From Ectocarpus siliculosus (Eukaryota > Sar > Phaeophyceae > Ectocarpales > Ectocarpaceae): a stretch of 64,000 nt of DNA. This document shows, piece by piece, positions 11,887-24,792 of the stretch (positions within the stretch are counted from its first letter, which is position 1; each line of letters opens with the position of its first letter). The stretch is from NCBI GenBank assembly GCA_000310025.1, contig FN649743.1:3954943-4018942 (forward strand). The letters run 5' to 3'. The notes below the pieces were generated by a model. That model had not been told where the DNA came from, searched no databases, and saw only the letters and a program-made list of their open reading frames with translations. The position numbers were made by a program, and so were the translations under genes.

Positions 11887-14800
11887 GATGCTGCCGCTCA
11901 GCAACGCCTGCGGCGGCTCCGACGCAAGCGCCTCGCCGAGAAAGTGGTCGCCCACTGGAAAGACTTCGCCCGGGAAGGCATCGCCGAGGCTCGCGCCCGG
12001 GCCCACGCCTCCGCCGCCCCCCGGCGCCGCGGCCTGACTAGGTGGCGGGCTGGCGCGACGGCCCTCCGCTCCACCCGGCACCGCCGCACGGCGGACGCGG
12101 GACGGTGGCGGTTCCTCGCTGAGTCGCGCGGCTTTGCCACGTGGCTGGCCGCCACGCGAGCCACGCGAGATCGCCGTCGCCGCGAAGAGACGGCGGCGGC
12201 GGCGGCGGCGGCGGCGAAAGCGGCAGCGGCGGAGCGGGTGCTGACGAAGATCGCGAGATCGAGCCTGCAGCGGTGGGCGGCGTGGGCGGCGGGGCGGCGG
12301 GCGCGACGGGACGCCGGAAACGAGGTAAAGTATTGGACTGCAATCTTTCCGGACAATCCTCGTACCAGCCGATGCTTGGATATTTTCACATGGAGCATTT
12401 CGATGCGTGTATCCAACTTCACGTCTTGTCCTGTAAGATGGAAAGGAGGTGATAATTCAGAGTGTTTACTGAGGACGGAAAATTCTCATTGCCCATAGCA
12501 AGAACCTTGGGTCTTTCTTCCTCCGAATGTGGGTTAAACGCATCGTGCCCTTATGAACAATAATGCGTTGCGCCTCGTTTTTCCCTTATGACAAGTAATG
12601 CATTGCATTGTGCCCTTTTGAATAGCAATGCATTGTGCCCTTATGAGTTGTAATCCATTTTTCCCCTGCCATTGCCCCTTATGAACAGTACTGCATTGTG
12701 CCCTTATGACTAGTAATTCATTGTGCCCGTATCGTTGTGCCCTTATGAATAGTAAGGCACACACACACCCTGATCGTTGTATCCCTTAGAAGTGAGTAAT
12801 ACCCCCCCCCCCCAATCCGCCCCCCCCGGTGTTTGCCATCGGGGTTTGGGTTTTCGTCGCTTGGCAGCGACGTTGTAAAACAAGCCCCCCACTCGGTGTT
12901 TGCCATCGGGATTGGGTTTTCGTCGCTTGGCAACGACGTTGTAAAACAAGCCAATTCACTTCGTGAACTCGGCAACCAGGTTACCGGTTTTTTTTTTACG
13001 TCGGTTTTTTTTTTTTGGCGGTAACCATAATGGTGGTCGAGTAGATCATGTTGTGCGGGGTGGAGAAACCTCACTCCGCGCAACGGGGGATGATCGCACC
13101 ACGTTGTGTTAAAATGGTCAAGCTTCCTCGAGGCAGTTACACAGTGCTTACAACTGTCTCTGGAAGTGAAAGCACCAGAAAATAAATTAAGTCATACGTA
13201 GCTGTCATCCGTACGCAAGGAAGTAAGCACAAGATGCCGAACACCCTTAGCAGGATGGCAGCTCACCCTTCATGCGACTCGCCAAATACCTCACGGCGCT
13301 TCGCGCTTGGTGATGTGAGAGCCTGGTCCGGTGAGAACCCGGCGTGCTCCGTCCCGGCTTTGTAGGGATGCGAGGTCAATGGTCAAACGACTACGGCATG
13401 CACGACTATGAGTACACCCCCCCCCCCCCCCCCCCCCANNNNNNNNNNNNNNNNNNNNNNNNNNNNNNNNNNNNNNNNNNNNNNNNNNNNNNNNNNNNNN
13501 NNNNNNNNNNNNNNNNNNNNNNNNNNNNNNNNNNNNNNNNNNNNNNNNNNNNNNNNNNNNNNNNNNNNNNNNNNNNNNNNNNNNNNNNNNNNNNNNNNNN
13601 NNNNNNNNNNNNNNNNNNNNNNNNNNNNNNNNNNNNNNNNNNNNNNNNNNNNNNNNNNNNNNNNNNNNNNNNNNNNNNNNNNNNNNNNNNNNNNNNNNNN
13701 NNNNNNNNNNNNNNNNNNNNNNNNNNNNNNNNNNNNNNNNNNNNNNNNNNNNNNNNNNNNNNNNNNNNNNNNNNNNNNNNNNNNNNNNNNNNNNNNCTGG
13801 GAGCGCTGGAGGCGGCCGTGCTGCATGCCGCCTGGCGCGGGGACGTGGCGGCCGAAGCCCTCACCGGTCGGGCGCGGGCGGCGCTGGGGCGGTGGGGTCG
13901 GCGGGCGTCGGTGCTGCGGGCGCGGAGGACTGTCCGCGAAGAGCAGGCGAGATGTTTTTTTCTTCACTTCCTTTTTTGTGTGTATGTTGTTCTTCCGAAG
14001 GAAAGAAGGAAGAAGCTATTTTGGTCTTCCTTTTTGTGTGTCTGTTGTTCTTCCGCGGGAAATGAAGAAGAAGCTATGCACTCGTTTTTCGTCCTTCCTT
14101 TTTCTTGTGTATGTTGTTCTTCCACAAGAGATAAATAATCTATTTACTCGTTGTTTTATGTGCCTTTTTCAGTGCGCTGTTCTTCAGGAAACGAAGAAGT
14201 GAAATGGTTTGTATCCGCCGCAGCCTTCCTCCGGGTGTGTCGTGGTGGAGAGGGCTGATGTTTTGTGTCACGTAGATGTTGGACGGTTTTCCCGGTACGG
14301 TAGGGCAGTCAGAAGATTTAATGCCGCTTTGTCTCGCGGTTCGGCTTCTTGAAGCGTTTGTGGTGTTGGCGATCCCATGTGTAGACCCGACCTCCGATCA
14401 TACGATCATGACAGTTTCGATGCCGGGGCAAGAAGGCTGCTGAGCCCTTCTCAACATGGCCTTTGCGACAGAAACAGATGGGATGGTTGTAAACAACACG
14501 GGATATAGAACGTCACAAAACGATCGTTGTATTCGTTTGCACTTCTCTTTTGCCAGGCCTGTGTCCACGCGTCCAGCTTGCTTCCCGGCAAGCTCCGGCG
14601 TGCGATCCGCCGCTGGCGGCAGCATTGCGCGAACCGGCAGCAGTTCCGCCGCATCTTGACCGACGTCGCGACGGTCCCGCGACCACCGCCCGCGTTTCCG
14701 CGGCGAGGAGCCCCACCGACTTTTCCATGTCGAGCACCACCACCAACGCCGCCGCCGCCACCCCCGGCACCGACAACGGCGGAGGCGTTTGCTACGGCGG

Positions 14801-17800
14801 GACGCGCCCGGGCAGCCTCGTTCCTGCGGCGGTGGCGCCGGGCGGCCACGCGCCGGAGGCGCACCCGCGCCTCCGCGGGCCTCGCGCGACGGTTTCGAGA
14901 CCACGTGCTCCTCTTGCGGCATCACGAGCACTGGAAGGCGTTCGTCGCGGGGAAGAGGGCGGCGGCGGAGCTGGAGGCGGCGGCTGCGCGGCTCGGCCGG
15001 CGGGCGCGGACGCGACGGGCGCTGCTGGGTTTGTCGAGAGCGGCGGAGGCGTCGGCGGAGGAGAGGGACAGGGTGAGGCCGGTTCTGCGGGAGGCGTTTT
15101 CGAAGTGGGACAAGGCTTGCGCGGATGGCCTGAGGAAGAGGGAATGCCGGGAAGAGGAGGCCAGGGAGAGAGACAGGCAAGCGTGCTCTTGGGTTTAGGT
15201 CGAGGTAGTGTGGACTTGTCCGATAACTCCAGTGTACAAGAGCGGTTGGCCTTTGACCACAACAGACAACATTCGCTTTGATCGAGACCCCTCTGTCGCC
15301 CTTCCCAACCCTTCAACAGCCCCGAAAAATGAACAAGAAAATAGTTGTAGCAGAAAACGAACGGTCGGCGGCATTGAACGATGGCATCCGCGTAGTGAGA
15401 GCGTACCTACAGTCCTTCCACGGACGTCTTCCGTGGTCACCCCAATAAACCGGTAAACACCACGAAGCAGCTCAGACAAGACCCGAAGGGAACGCTTTTG
15501 TGGATGACATATTCTCTACATGCGAGGTTGCCCCGTCCGGGGGGGGGGGTGCTGTGAACGACCGGTGCTGGCATGGGCGTCCAGTGTTCCTGAAATGAGT
15601 TCCCCCTATTCCCACCTCACGCCGTAACACTCCCAATATCATGTCGACGAACACAAAACAAATTCTACACAGGAGAACCAGGCGTCGGGTGCTCAGAGCC
15701 TGGTTGTGTCGCACACGAAACTCCGTGGACGCAAGGGGTCAGGTAGTCGAGGGTGAGCGGCACCGCCGGGAGCGGTGTCTGCGAAGAGCGGTGCGGGGCT
15801 GGGCGAGAGCGGGGCTCGAGTCGAGACGACGGAGGGGGCAGGCTACGGCTTCGCGCAAGCACGCGGACAGGTGCATTCCGCGTGATGCTTTTTGTGTGTA
15901 AGGTTGACTTCAGTTCAGAACTGTTTAATTTCGAAGTGTAACGGTTAATCATGGTGCCCCATGTAGTCCCTCATGTCCGCATAGCCTGTTCACCCAAGTG
16001 TTGGGTTTGGGGTAGGCTGTAGCTGCTGCAAGCAGATAGTCATTCGAATCACCTCCTCTTCGTCCCATCGAACGCCCCTATGCGACGCAAGATATGAGGC
16101 AGACGCAACTGTTAACGCACGGATCGGACAGGTCAGAGCGACTGTTCCGCTGCGCGTCATCTCCAGCAAAGCCTCTAGTGTTGGCCCAAACAACAACCCG
16201 ACGTGCGTGAAAACCTGGAAAAATCTCGATGAACTACAATCGATCCACGTGTGATATTTTCCGAGCTGTCTGTCTGATCCGTATGGGACTCGAAATTGTG
16301 CGTGCACTCTTTCAGGAGGCGTTTGGCAAGCGGGGTTCGGGTGTGGAGAGTGGCGGCGGCCGGCATGGCATCGCGGCGATCCGCCAAGAGGGTTGCCATG
16401 GACAAGGTGAAACACTACAAGAATACCTCGCAGGCTAAAAGAGAACGCTCCGAAGAACTTCTTTTTTTTTTTTGGCGGCGGCGGTTATTTTTGCTTCTGC
16501 AGGTTGGTCAGCAGCCTCAGTGTGGGGATGATTATAGCGCAGAGCCTCGCCGTTTTTGGTCGAAGTTCTTATGTCTTTTGCAGGTCATCAACAGCCGCGA
16601 CATAGGCATTTGTGTAGACGTTAGTGTCCAGCTCCACCGAGCGAGCACCCGTTCATTTGAAAATTGCAGCACCATAGGAACGGCGGGGATGAGCAAGATA
16701 GTAAGCATCGCTCCCTGTTGGCCCTTGTGCTGTATGACCCCCGGCCGGAGCAGCAAACACATTTTCCGGTAGGTGACGTACAACAGACTGGCACCCAGAA
16801 GAGACGGGACCAACAAACAAAACTTAAACGATGGGACAAGAAAATAATGAGTGACAGAGGAAAGAGAACACCGCTCCCCCGAATCATCGTTCAGGCGGCG
16901 AGTTCCCTCGCTAGTAGGACCCTGAGGGCATGGAGAGAGCGGGCGGATCTGCAGGCAGCCCGAAAAGCTGTGTTTCGAGCCAGGTATTGCCGATAAGCTG
17001 TGCTTTTTCCGTGGTACCCTGTGTGTTGGGTTGTTTCGAGCTTGGTGTTTCCGATATGCCATGTTGTGTCGTGGTATAATGCTTGTTGGTAGACGGTTGT
17101 TTCTTGCCGTTTTGTCACTCTTGGCCCTGCTGATCGACACGGTAGGGGAATAAGCACGGGGATCGCTCGATGGTGACTTTGTTCGGGCTGTTGCGTATTG
17201 GATTTCCACACAATGCAGCAACGGCCTCACCTGCGTGGTTGGGTGGAAGAGAACTTTGTAGAGAAAATGTGAGCACTGCACAGCAGGGTTTGGTGTCACA
17301 TTGCCTGAGCGCACGATCATTGTTCGATCACTTTTTGTTCTCGCGCAACATACGCAGCATCAGTCATGTGTGGCAGAGAGCAGCGAGACAGACATACCAC
17401 CTTGTACGCTTCGGTAGTGTGTTCCGACACAAAGCTTCTCGATTTCATTTTTTTTGTCAAAACTGAATGAAACAATGCCGGCGTGAACTAGTTTTGAGCA
17501 TGTGCCTACGTCGTGAGAAGTATAATAGACCAGAAAATAGGTATGCAATGGCATGAATCCTATCGTGTGCACAACACCTGCCGCGAAACTTTTCCCGCTT
17601 CATGAACTGGTGGTGTCAGCCTTGTCGTGGGCTCTCTCTACCCCGCGCCTGTTAACGCTCACTGACACACCCCGCCGCGCTGAGACTGACGTGTTTTCAT
17701 TGGTCAGCCGGCTGGCGCGGTCGATGCTAGTATTGAAGACACCCACCAACCCAAACCTCTGTGCCAACGCGGCAGGATCACATCCGCTACGACAATCGTC

Positions 17801-20800
17801 GCCGCGGGAAGGTTGCGGCGCTCTTTCGCCCGCTGGCAAGAGTTTCACGGGTCGTCCCAGGTCGCCACGGTTACCCGTCTCCGCGCGGAAGGGCACGCCC
17901 GCCGGAAAGTTCTGGGAAAGTTCTGGGCGGCCTGGGTGGCGGTTCGAGAGTTGCAGGTGCGGCCTGGCGTAGCAGTGGTTTCGTGTACAGGTGAACGAAG
18001 TAAGCGGTGTCACGCAAGAAGCGAAGCAGGGAGCCGGTATGGTGATCAACAGAGCATGTTGTCAAATGTGTTGAGAGAATGTGGTCGTTTTTGGTCCTAA
18101 AAAAAATGAATATTGACATGACTGTTGCGTGTACGAACAAATTATTCTTTTTACCGATGGTCCAATTCTTGTTGGCGTGATTTTGTTTTCCTAGTCTTTC
18201 CCGCGACCTTTTCGAACTACATACATATCCATACGGTAGGGTTGATGTCCAACATGATGCACGGTCCATGTGTATTGATGCACGTGGTTTTCCTCCATGC
18301 TGACGCCACCAGCTTCCGCATTGCCACCATCGCGCTGATCGTCGGCAATGTTCATCCGCTCATTTTTTTCCCCTCACATACCCAGGGTCAGATTGTTTGT
18401 GAATGTGTGTCTTTGTTTGTATCGTGCTCCGGTTTCTCCCTTTTCCCGGATCCTGTCTGCTGTACAACCCAACTCGAGCTGCTACTGCCGTAAACGGTTT
18501 TTCAGAAGCGACGAACGGCGTTTCGGGCCAAGGTTATGGCCCGGCGACAGCATTCACTGCAACGGAAGGCGTTTTTTTCCCTTGTGTCAGGTGCTGTAAC
18601 ACTTCCACCTACACAGCGGTAGCATCTCTCTGCCTCTTTTATTTTTCATGCTCAGGAGAACACGTTGGCGTGCATCTCTCAGGTAGCTGACGTACGGTAG
18701 TTGACGTAGCGCCAGCGAACGGTTTCTGTTTCGGGGACACAATTGTTCGCGGTCGGTTGTGTGGTGAAGCGTAGGAGGTACAACTCCAAGTGGTCACCTT
18801 GCTGTTGCCCAGGATTGACGGTTTCCCGGCGAAACTTGACATGCCCCGCCTAGTGTGATGGGCAGGGCTTCATTGTCTGTGGTGTCCAACATCAAATGGA
18901 TGGGTCTCTACTGTGCGTGGTGTTCCAACATGAAGCATATATCCGTTGGGCGCGCGGGAAGGTTTCCATTTTCGCTTGATGCCCTGTTTGCTTTGAGATA
19001 TTGGCGTCGTCGCCCAAGAACCCCGGAAGCTTCGCATGGAGCAACAGCTTACGTACATATAGTGCATGGCATGGAAGAGTGCCTCGCTTGCACAGAAACT
19101 CAATGTTGCGCACACCGGCCAGCATCCCCGAAAGCATCGATAGACCTGCTTATTTCACTCTCGGCGGCGCTTGCGTTTTTTTTTTCCCACAGTCGCCGAA
19201 GCGGGGCGCAGGGAAAGGGAGAAAGTGAGCGCCGCGCTGCTGCTGTGGAAGTTACACACCCAGGGGAAGGCGTTCGCAGCGCTCGCTGCTCACCGGCTGA
19301 GAAGGTCTGGTCTCGTGTTCTATCTGGGGCTTTTTCGGTGGGACATGTGGGTTCGAGTTCCCCCGCCTTTTTCGTTGAGGCGTCGTGAGACCCGGTCGTG
19401 ATGTTCCCGGGGTGGTTGGGATCCCTATAGCAGAAGAGTTCTCGGGCTGACGTATGTTTAATCTGTTTCTCGCCTACCTCATTCCGCCTGCCGAACGGCC
19501 CGTCGCTGTGTCAATGAGAGGACGATCTCGCGCGGGACCCCGGTTCCGCGCCTACTTGACGACCGGTGTGTGTGTCTCATCGTCTTCGCCGGTGCCTCTG
19601 GCGCTTTGATGCTTTGTGGACGTCGAAGAACTTCCCCTGAGCCCCCTTCCTTGGCCTTGGTGATTGGTCACTCTTTCGATATCCCCTCTGGTGTTGCTGA
19701 ACAAATGCGTATAATGGTAGCGGTATGTCGCCTCGAACAGGCAAGCGCCTAACCCAAGTCAAAATTGTCAGCCTCTCATGCCCTTGCTGCTTCATGAGCT
19801 GAACCGTATGGTCTGTATTTTTGCAATCCCTCCGATCCCTCCACCCTCGCCCTCCCTCCCTGCCGCTTCCGATTGCACTGTTCAGGCGCTGGAAGCAAGA
19901 CAGGGCTCGACGCGCGGTGGGGTGGAGACGAGAGCGCCTAATCAAAGACGGGGCTCTCAGGTATTCGTGCTTTGCCGTGTCGCCGTTGCTTTGATCGTTC
20001 TTCGTATTCGGGGTGCCATGTGACGCTAGTGTTGTCAACCAAAATGCGGGATGCCAGCGGTGAGCGATTCGCATATCGTCGATAGTGCGACCCCGCACCA
20101 GAGTTCTTCGGCTTTGGGCCGTGGGACCGTGGGGGCGTGCGGAAAATCGCGAGGCGATGTCATAGGTACTAGCAAAGAGGGTGGACAAGAGTATCGAAAT
20201 TGCCGTCGGGCCATCGATGGTGTTGCACAAGCAGCGACGGTGCTGTTGGCATGTCCGTGGCCCCCTCGAGCCGTCCCACCGGAGGGCAGCATTGCATTAC
20301 TCCCCGTCAAAACGTTCAGTGATCGCCCTTTGCCAGCTGTCAATGCTGTACCATTCAACACCACTACCCTCGCGGAGCTGGATGTACCGGCTGTCTACGC
20401 GGTTCTACCATCTGTGCAACGGTATTTTCTTGTCGGATGGATCAGGACCGTCGTAGGCACGCTTCGGCGCTCAGAATAGTTCCTGCCAGCAGACATCGTG
20501 CTCGGTTCTCGACGGTGGACTCGTGGTTATCATCGACAACAAACACACATTTCGAGCAAAATATGCACGCAGTCGACCCACGCTAATAGCGTCGTGTGAC
20601 GCCTTGTTTCCCTCGCGAGAGTGACCTCAACACCTTTGACAGTAGTATTGCAAAACACCCCATCGCCACCACGACCGCGTTTTCACACACGCAAGACACA
20701 CACATGCAACACGTTTATGTCCTCTAATCCGAACAGCAGCTTAGTCTCCCCATGCGGGGTCCCAGCTCATGGTCTTTCGACGCATTTTCTGTGATCAGTC

Positions 20801-23417
20801 GCAGTGAGACTGGCGTCTCTTCATTGGCCAACCGATTGACGAGGTCGGTGTTAATATTCAAACACACATATATAAACACATATACACACACATGTACCTT
20901 TTTCCTTTTTTCTCTTTCCACTCGTCGATGCTATCATAGTATTAAGGGACCCGTTTACATGTGTATCTTTTCCCGTCTTTCCGCTTGTCGATGCGTAGTT
21001 AGCAATAATGGCACAAATGTGTAACCATAGCGTATGTTAAAGGCAATAGTCGACGTAATCCTCCCATTTTACTTATATCTTGCTCGTCACCAACAGCATG
21101 TGTAACAGAACCAGCCCCAAGAAAATGAACAGCCTTAAAAAAAGCATGATTTGCTAAATGAAACACAGCTACTGAGTAATTTGATAAACCACAAGCGAAT
21201 ATCATATAGCCTAACCGACTACAAGTAGAATAAGCGAGTACCTTTTTCCCGCCTTTCCTCTCGTCGATGCTATGAAAGTATCAAGAGACGTGTGAACCTT
21301 TTCCCTGTCTTTCCGCTCGTCGATTCTATCACAGTATTAAAGACACGTTCACATGTGTGCCTGTTCCCCGTCTCTATCGCCCTTCTTCTAGGTGGGCCGC
21401 TACCGCCGATGCCCTCTCCGCGAGCCGGATATCCTCGACCGCCTTTCGGGAAGGGAACAGGGCCGCTCGCCGCTGGGAAGCGGCCGGCCGGTGCGCGCGG
21501 CACTGGCGGCGCGTCGCCGCCGCCCGTGGGATGCAGCGGCGAGCCCGGGATCAGTTTCCTCGAACGAGCGTTGCTCCGATGCCCGGGTTTCCTGGAGATG
21601 TTCCAGGCGATGTCGCTAGGGGGTGCGTCGCGGTTAGGGATGGTGAAATTATCGCCGAGTCGGGGGGAGTTCGGTTCCCGCGTGGGGGAGGCGGTAGCCG
21701 AGCGCGTCGGCCGGACGTAGCCACTGCCACAGGTGAGATGAGCGGCAGCGGCAGCACGGCAGGAGGTTCCGGGAAGGAAAACGTTGGCGAGGACGGTAGC
21801 TCACGCGGCACCGCGGCCGCCGCCCCTGCCCCGGCCAGGGGGGCGTTTCCCTTCTCCACGAACCGGAGAAATGGGGGCGTCGCCCAGCCGGCCGGAACCG
21901 TCAATAGTATCGCCGCAGAAAATCAGCCCGGACCAGGGTACAGGAGCGGCAACGGTGGCTCCCCGGCGACCAAGGCGTTCTCGGCCGGCGCCGCCCCGTG
22001 GCGGTCCGCGCGTGCTGGCTCCTCGTACGGACGGTGGGCGTCGGCGTCCGCTCCGGCCCGTCGACATGCAGGTAGGACAAGCAGTCTACGCATGGCGGCG
22101 GGAGTCGGGGTCGACGAGGAGAACGTGCGTCTTAGCAGCGGAGGGCCGGTGGAAGAGGGAGGAGCGGCGGCGCCGGGGGAAGAGTTTACTCCCGTGTCTG
22201 GCGGGCCAGCGCGAGAGGAGAAAGGGAGGTTGTCGCCCTTGTCTGTTCGGGGATTGTCCGGACAGGGCGAAGAGGAGGAAGAGGAAAACGAGCACCGCAC
22301 GTCGCCGCCACCCATGACCGTCGGGAACCTCACTCAGGCGGCGTGTCCTCTCCCCGCCGCCGCCTCAGAACCCCCATGGGGTAGAACACAGCCGGGTAGT
22401 GGTGTCGACGCCGGCGTTGATGGAGGCAGTCCAGGTGGCGGTGGGGATTTTGGTGGGGGGGGGGGTGCTGGACGACGGCGGCCTGCTCCGCGACGCCCCC
22501 TGGAGCTCCTGCTTGATGAGACCTCCCGCTTCGCCGCAACCGCCAGCGAAAACCGGGGTCAGCGCGGCGGGGGAGTAGCCCCACCGCTGTCGACATGGGT
22601 AGTGGACGAGATGAACCGCCTGTTTGGCGCGGGCGGTAGCGTCAACAACGGCCTCGCGGTTGCTGGAGGAGGTTCCAGTGCCGTCGTCGATGGCGACCGA
22701 GGCCGTCGAGAACGGGCGGCGATGTTCCGGAGCGCAGGGCATGTAGACTGCGGGCAATCCGGACAAGTCGCGTGTCTCCCAGGCAGGGATGGAGGCGGTC
22801 GGTCCAAAGACAGTGACGGTCAGCTATTCGCCCCTATAAAGTCGACGTTTTGGGGATCAGGCAGGGGAGAGATGGCGTCTGCGTCTGGACCAGGGTCGGC
22901 GCCCTTTAGAAGGGCGGCTTCTCCGTCTGTTGGGCAGTGGGAGAGGCGTGCAGGTACCAGAGGCAACCAGCAACAAGGAGGCTTGCTCCAGCATCCGACG
23001 GAGGTATCGTCCCTTCCAGCAACCGCACGACCACCGCAACCACCCCCGTCCCAAGAGGACACGACCTCTACGTCGGGAGGAGGGGTCAGAGGCGTCTATG
23101 GCGCACCCACCGCCGCCAGCTGTACATGCCAGTGCAACAGTCCTGCGCCTCCCTCATGTGCACGACCCACTACACCGCAGTTCGATGGCGAGATGATGCC
23201 TCTACCCGTGGATGTTGGGTCGCCACTTGCAGCAGCTCCTGCCCTGCCAGCCGGGGAAGCAGGAGCCGGTGGTGCCTTCGAAGGTGATTCTTCTCCTTCT
23301 TTTTCTGAGGAAGCGGCGAGAACGGCGGCGGCGGCTGGAGCAGCGCGGACTGGCGGTTCGGGTGTCCGGAACGGGCGAGAGGTGGAAAACACCCGGATCG
23401 TTGTGGACGATTCTAAT

Positions 23418-23460
<43 letters not shown>

Positions 23461-24792
23461 TCTCCGCCCCCCAAGCGACCGAGGCCTCTCCTTCTTCACC
23501 TGAGTCGATCGCAGATTCCACGGTGGCCAGTAGCTCGGCTGCTCAACAGCAATGGCCGACTTCGGTCCTTAGTTTTGACGGGGCAGCAACCGCCTACGAG
23601 ACAGAGGAGGCAGACCTTGAGGTGAAGCGCACGGTTTTCGCCCTGCAGAGGGTGCATCGGTGTGGCTGCTCGGCTTGCGCACTGCATGTGCATGATGTCG
23701 TTTCGAAAGTTGGGGTTGGATGCCGTTTTAGGCGATCGCGCGGTGTTGCAAAAATATTTTACGTTGCGCGTGCAACTTGATTTTTCGGCTGTTGCGTCCA
23801 GTCTCGTTCTGGCAGTTGAGGGCCTTCTGTCGGGAAGGGGTTTACGATAGGTCAGGATTTTTCGCATTGTGAACGGATCCGCCGGAACCGCTAAGGGTGC
23901 GAGGAAATTGTTGGATACAATGCGAAAAGGAGCCGTGTATTGTACGTTCCGTGCAAAATGAGTTGTACACCCTCAACAACGTTTTCCGTGTCTCGGCAGG
24001 TTGGACTGACCCATTCTTCCTAAGGCGAATGGTGTTCGAAGAACACGCGTGAGATATTTCGCCAAATCTTGTCTTCCATCATCGGGCAAGCTTCTGCAGG
24101 ATGGGAACAATGTGTACCTCTAACCCTTCCCCCCGTCCTTCGAACTCTTTTTTTCGCAGGCAAGAGTAGCCAAGGCCGAGCGGCGCTTGCGAGCCTTGCA
24201 GGAACGCGCGCGCCAGCGGCATAGAGACAAGCGCGAGCTGGCGGCGCTGCACCAAGCACTCGCCGAGCAAGAAGCAAGAACCACTCACGATGGGGTTGGC
24301 AGCCGCGGCAATGATGGTGGTGAAATGGGGGGTGGTATCGACTGTCCTGTCGATGGAAATCGAAAGCCATCGAAAGCCTTGCTTTCCTCAGCGGCCGATA
24401 ACCGCGGCAACAACAACGCCGTCGGACAAGGCGACTTCCCGTCGACGATATCGAACAGTAGTCATTCTGCGGTGGAACCTGGCAACGAGGAAGGGCCAAC
24501 ACCGGCCTCAATCGGCGCACCACATAGTTTGGATGTCACCACCCCTGCTCAAACCGCGCTGCTGTCGCTGGACGGTAATAGTAGCGAGCACGAAACCGCC
24601 ACGGATACCTCGTCGCGCCGAGCGCTGCTGGTGAGGATGGGCATGATAAGAGCTCGGTTGGATTCTGGGGGAAAGGTACGCGCGGAGGGCGGTTGGCTGC
24701 GGCCGGTGGCGGAGAGCTTGCGGCGCGAGGTGGAGGAATTGGCCAAAAGCGGAGCGGCGGGAAGGAGCAGGAGTGGGAGTGGCGGGCCGTGA
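11887..24792 (+). CDS. Sfi1-like centrin-binding Trp-repeat protein, multi-exon
   Basis: Exons: 11887-12324, [N gap]13797-13946, 14557-15176, 15673-15870, 16316-16406, 16895-16983, 17776-17956, 18506-18590, 19193-19304, 19886-19960, 21392-23621 and 24160-24792 (TGA). Phases close at every junction, giving at least 1633 aa without the gap and N-terminus. About 18 motifs of the type (F/L)xxW, each followed by a basic helix, are spread one or two per exon. Examples are [81 protein letters not shown] and [10 protein letters not shown]. Such repeats in Sfi1 bind centrin at basal bodies and centrosomes. The 2.2-kb exon starts with the last repeats and continues as about 650 aa of Gly/Ser/Ala/Pro-rich, presumably disordered protein with a poly-Ala tract near 23419-23461. 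A charged coiled-coil (ADLE joined to [18 protein letters not shown]) and a Leu/Arg-rich C-terminus follow. Donors after 13946 and probably 15176 are GC. Confidence 0.75.
12541..12752 (+). repeat. Minisatellite of ~25-33-bp units
   Basis: About eight diverged copies of 'cattgtgcccttatgaatag' with an AT-rich spacer. They lie in the Sfi1-like intron after exon 11887-12324, just upstream of SINE-like copy C. Confidence 0.8.
12824..13438 (-). mobile_element. SINE-like repeat copy C
   Basis: Complete copy with two tail units at the left (tgtttgccatcggggtttgg...) and the head at the right ending in a poly-C run that runs into an assembly gap. It is antisense to the Sfi1-like gene. Confidence 0.75.
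13439..13796. other. Assembly gap (Ns) inside the Sfi1-like gene
   Basis: A run of 358 Ns begins directly after the poly-C end of SINE-like copy C. Sequence resumes inside an Sfi1-like exon ([13 protein letters not shown]). The acceptor and the first part of that exon, and perhaps another exon, are missing. Confidence 0.95.
13962..14205 (+). repeat. ~70-bp tandem repeat in an Sfi1-like intron
   Basis: Four diverged copies of a unit built around 'tgtgtatgttgttcttccg' followed by a purine-rich 'gaagaagaagctat'. They lie directly after the GC donor at 13947. Confidence 0.75.
17680..17742 (+). repeat. Intronic repeat shared with 20800-20862
   Basis: About 62 bp starting tgagactgacgtgttttcat. 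It matches 20800-20862 (tgagactggcgtctcttcat) at roughly 70% by eye. The two copies lie in different introns of the Sfi1-like gene. Confidence 0.55.
20884..21391 (+). repeat. Interspersed tandem repeat ending in the acceptor of exon 21392
   Basis: Five copies of a ~58-72-bp unit of the type tttcccgtctttccgctcgt + cgatgctatcatagtattaa, at about 20884, 20956, 21237, 21294 and 21352. The last copy (cccgtctctatcgcccttct, then tctag|G) is the pyrimidine tract and 3' splice site of the 2.2-kb exon. Confidence 0.65.
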
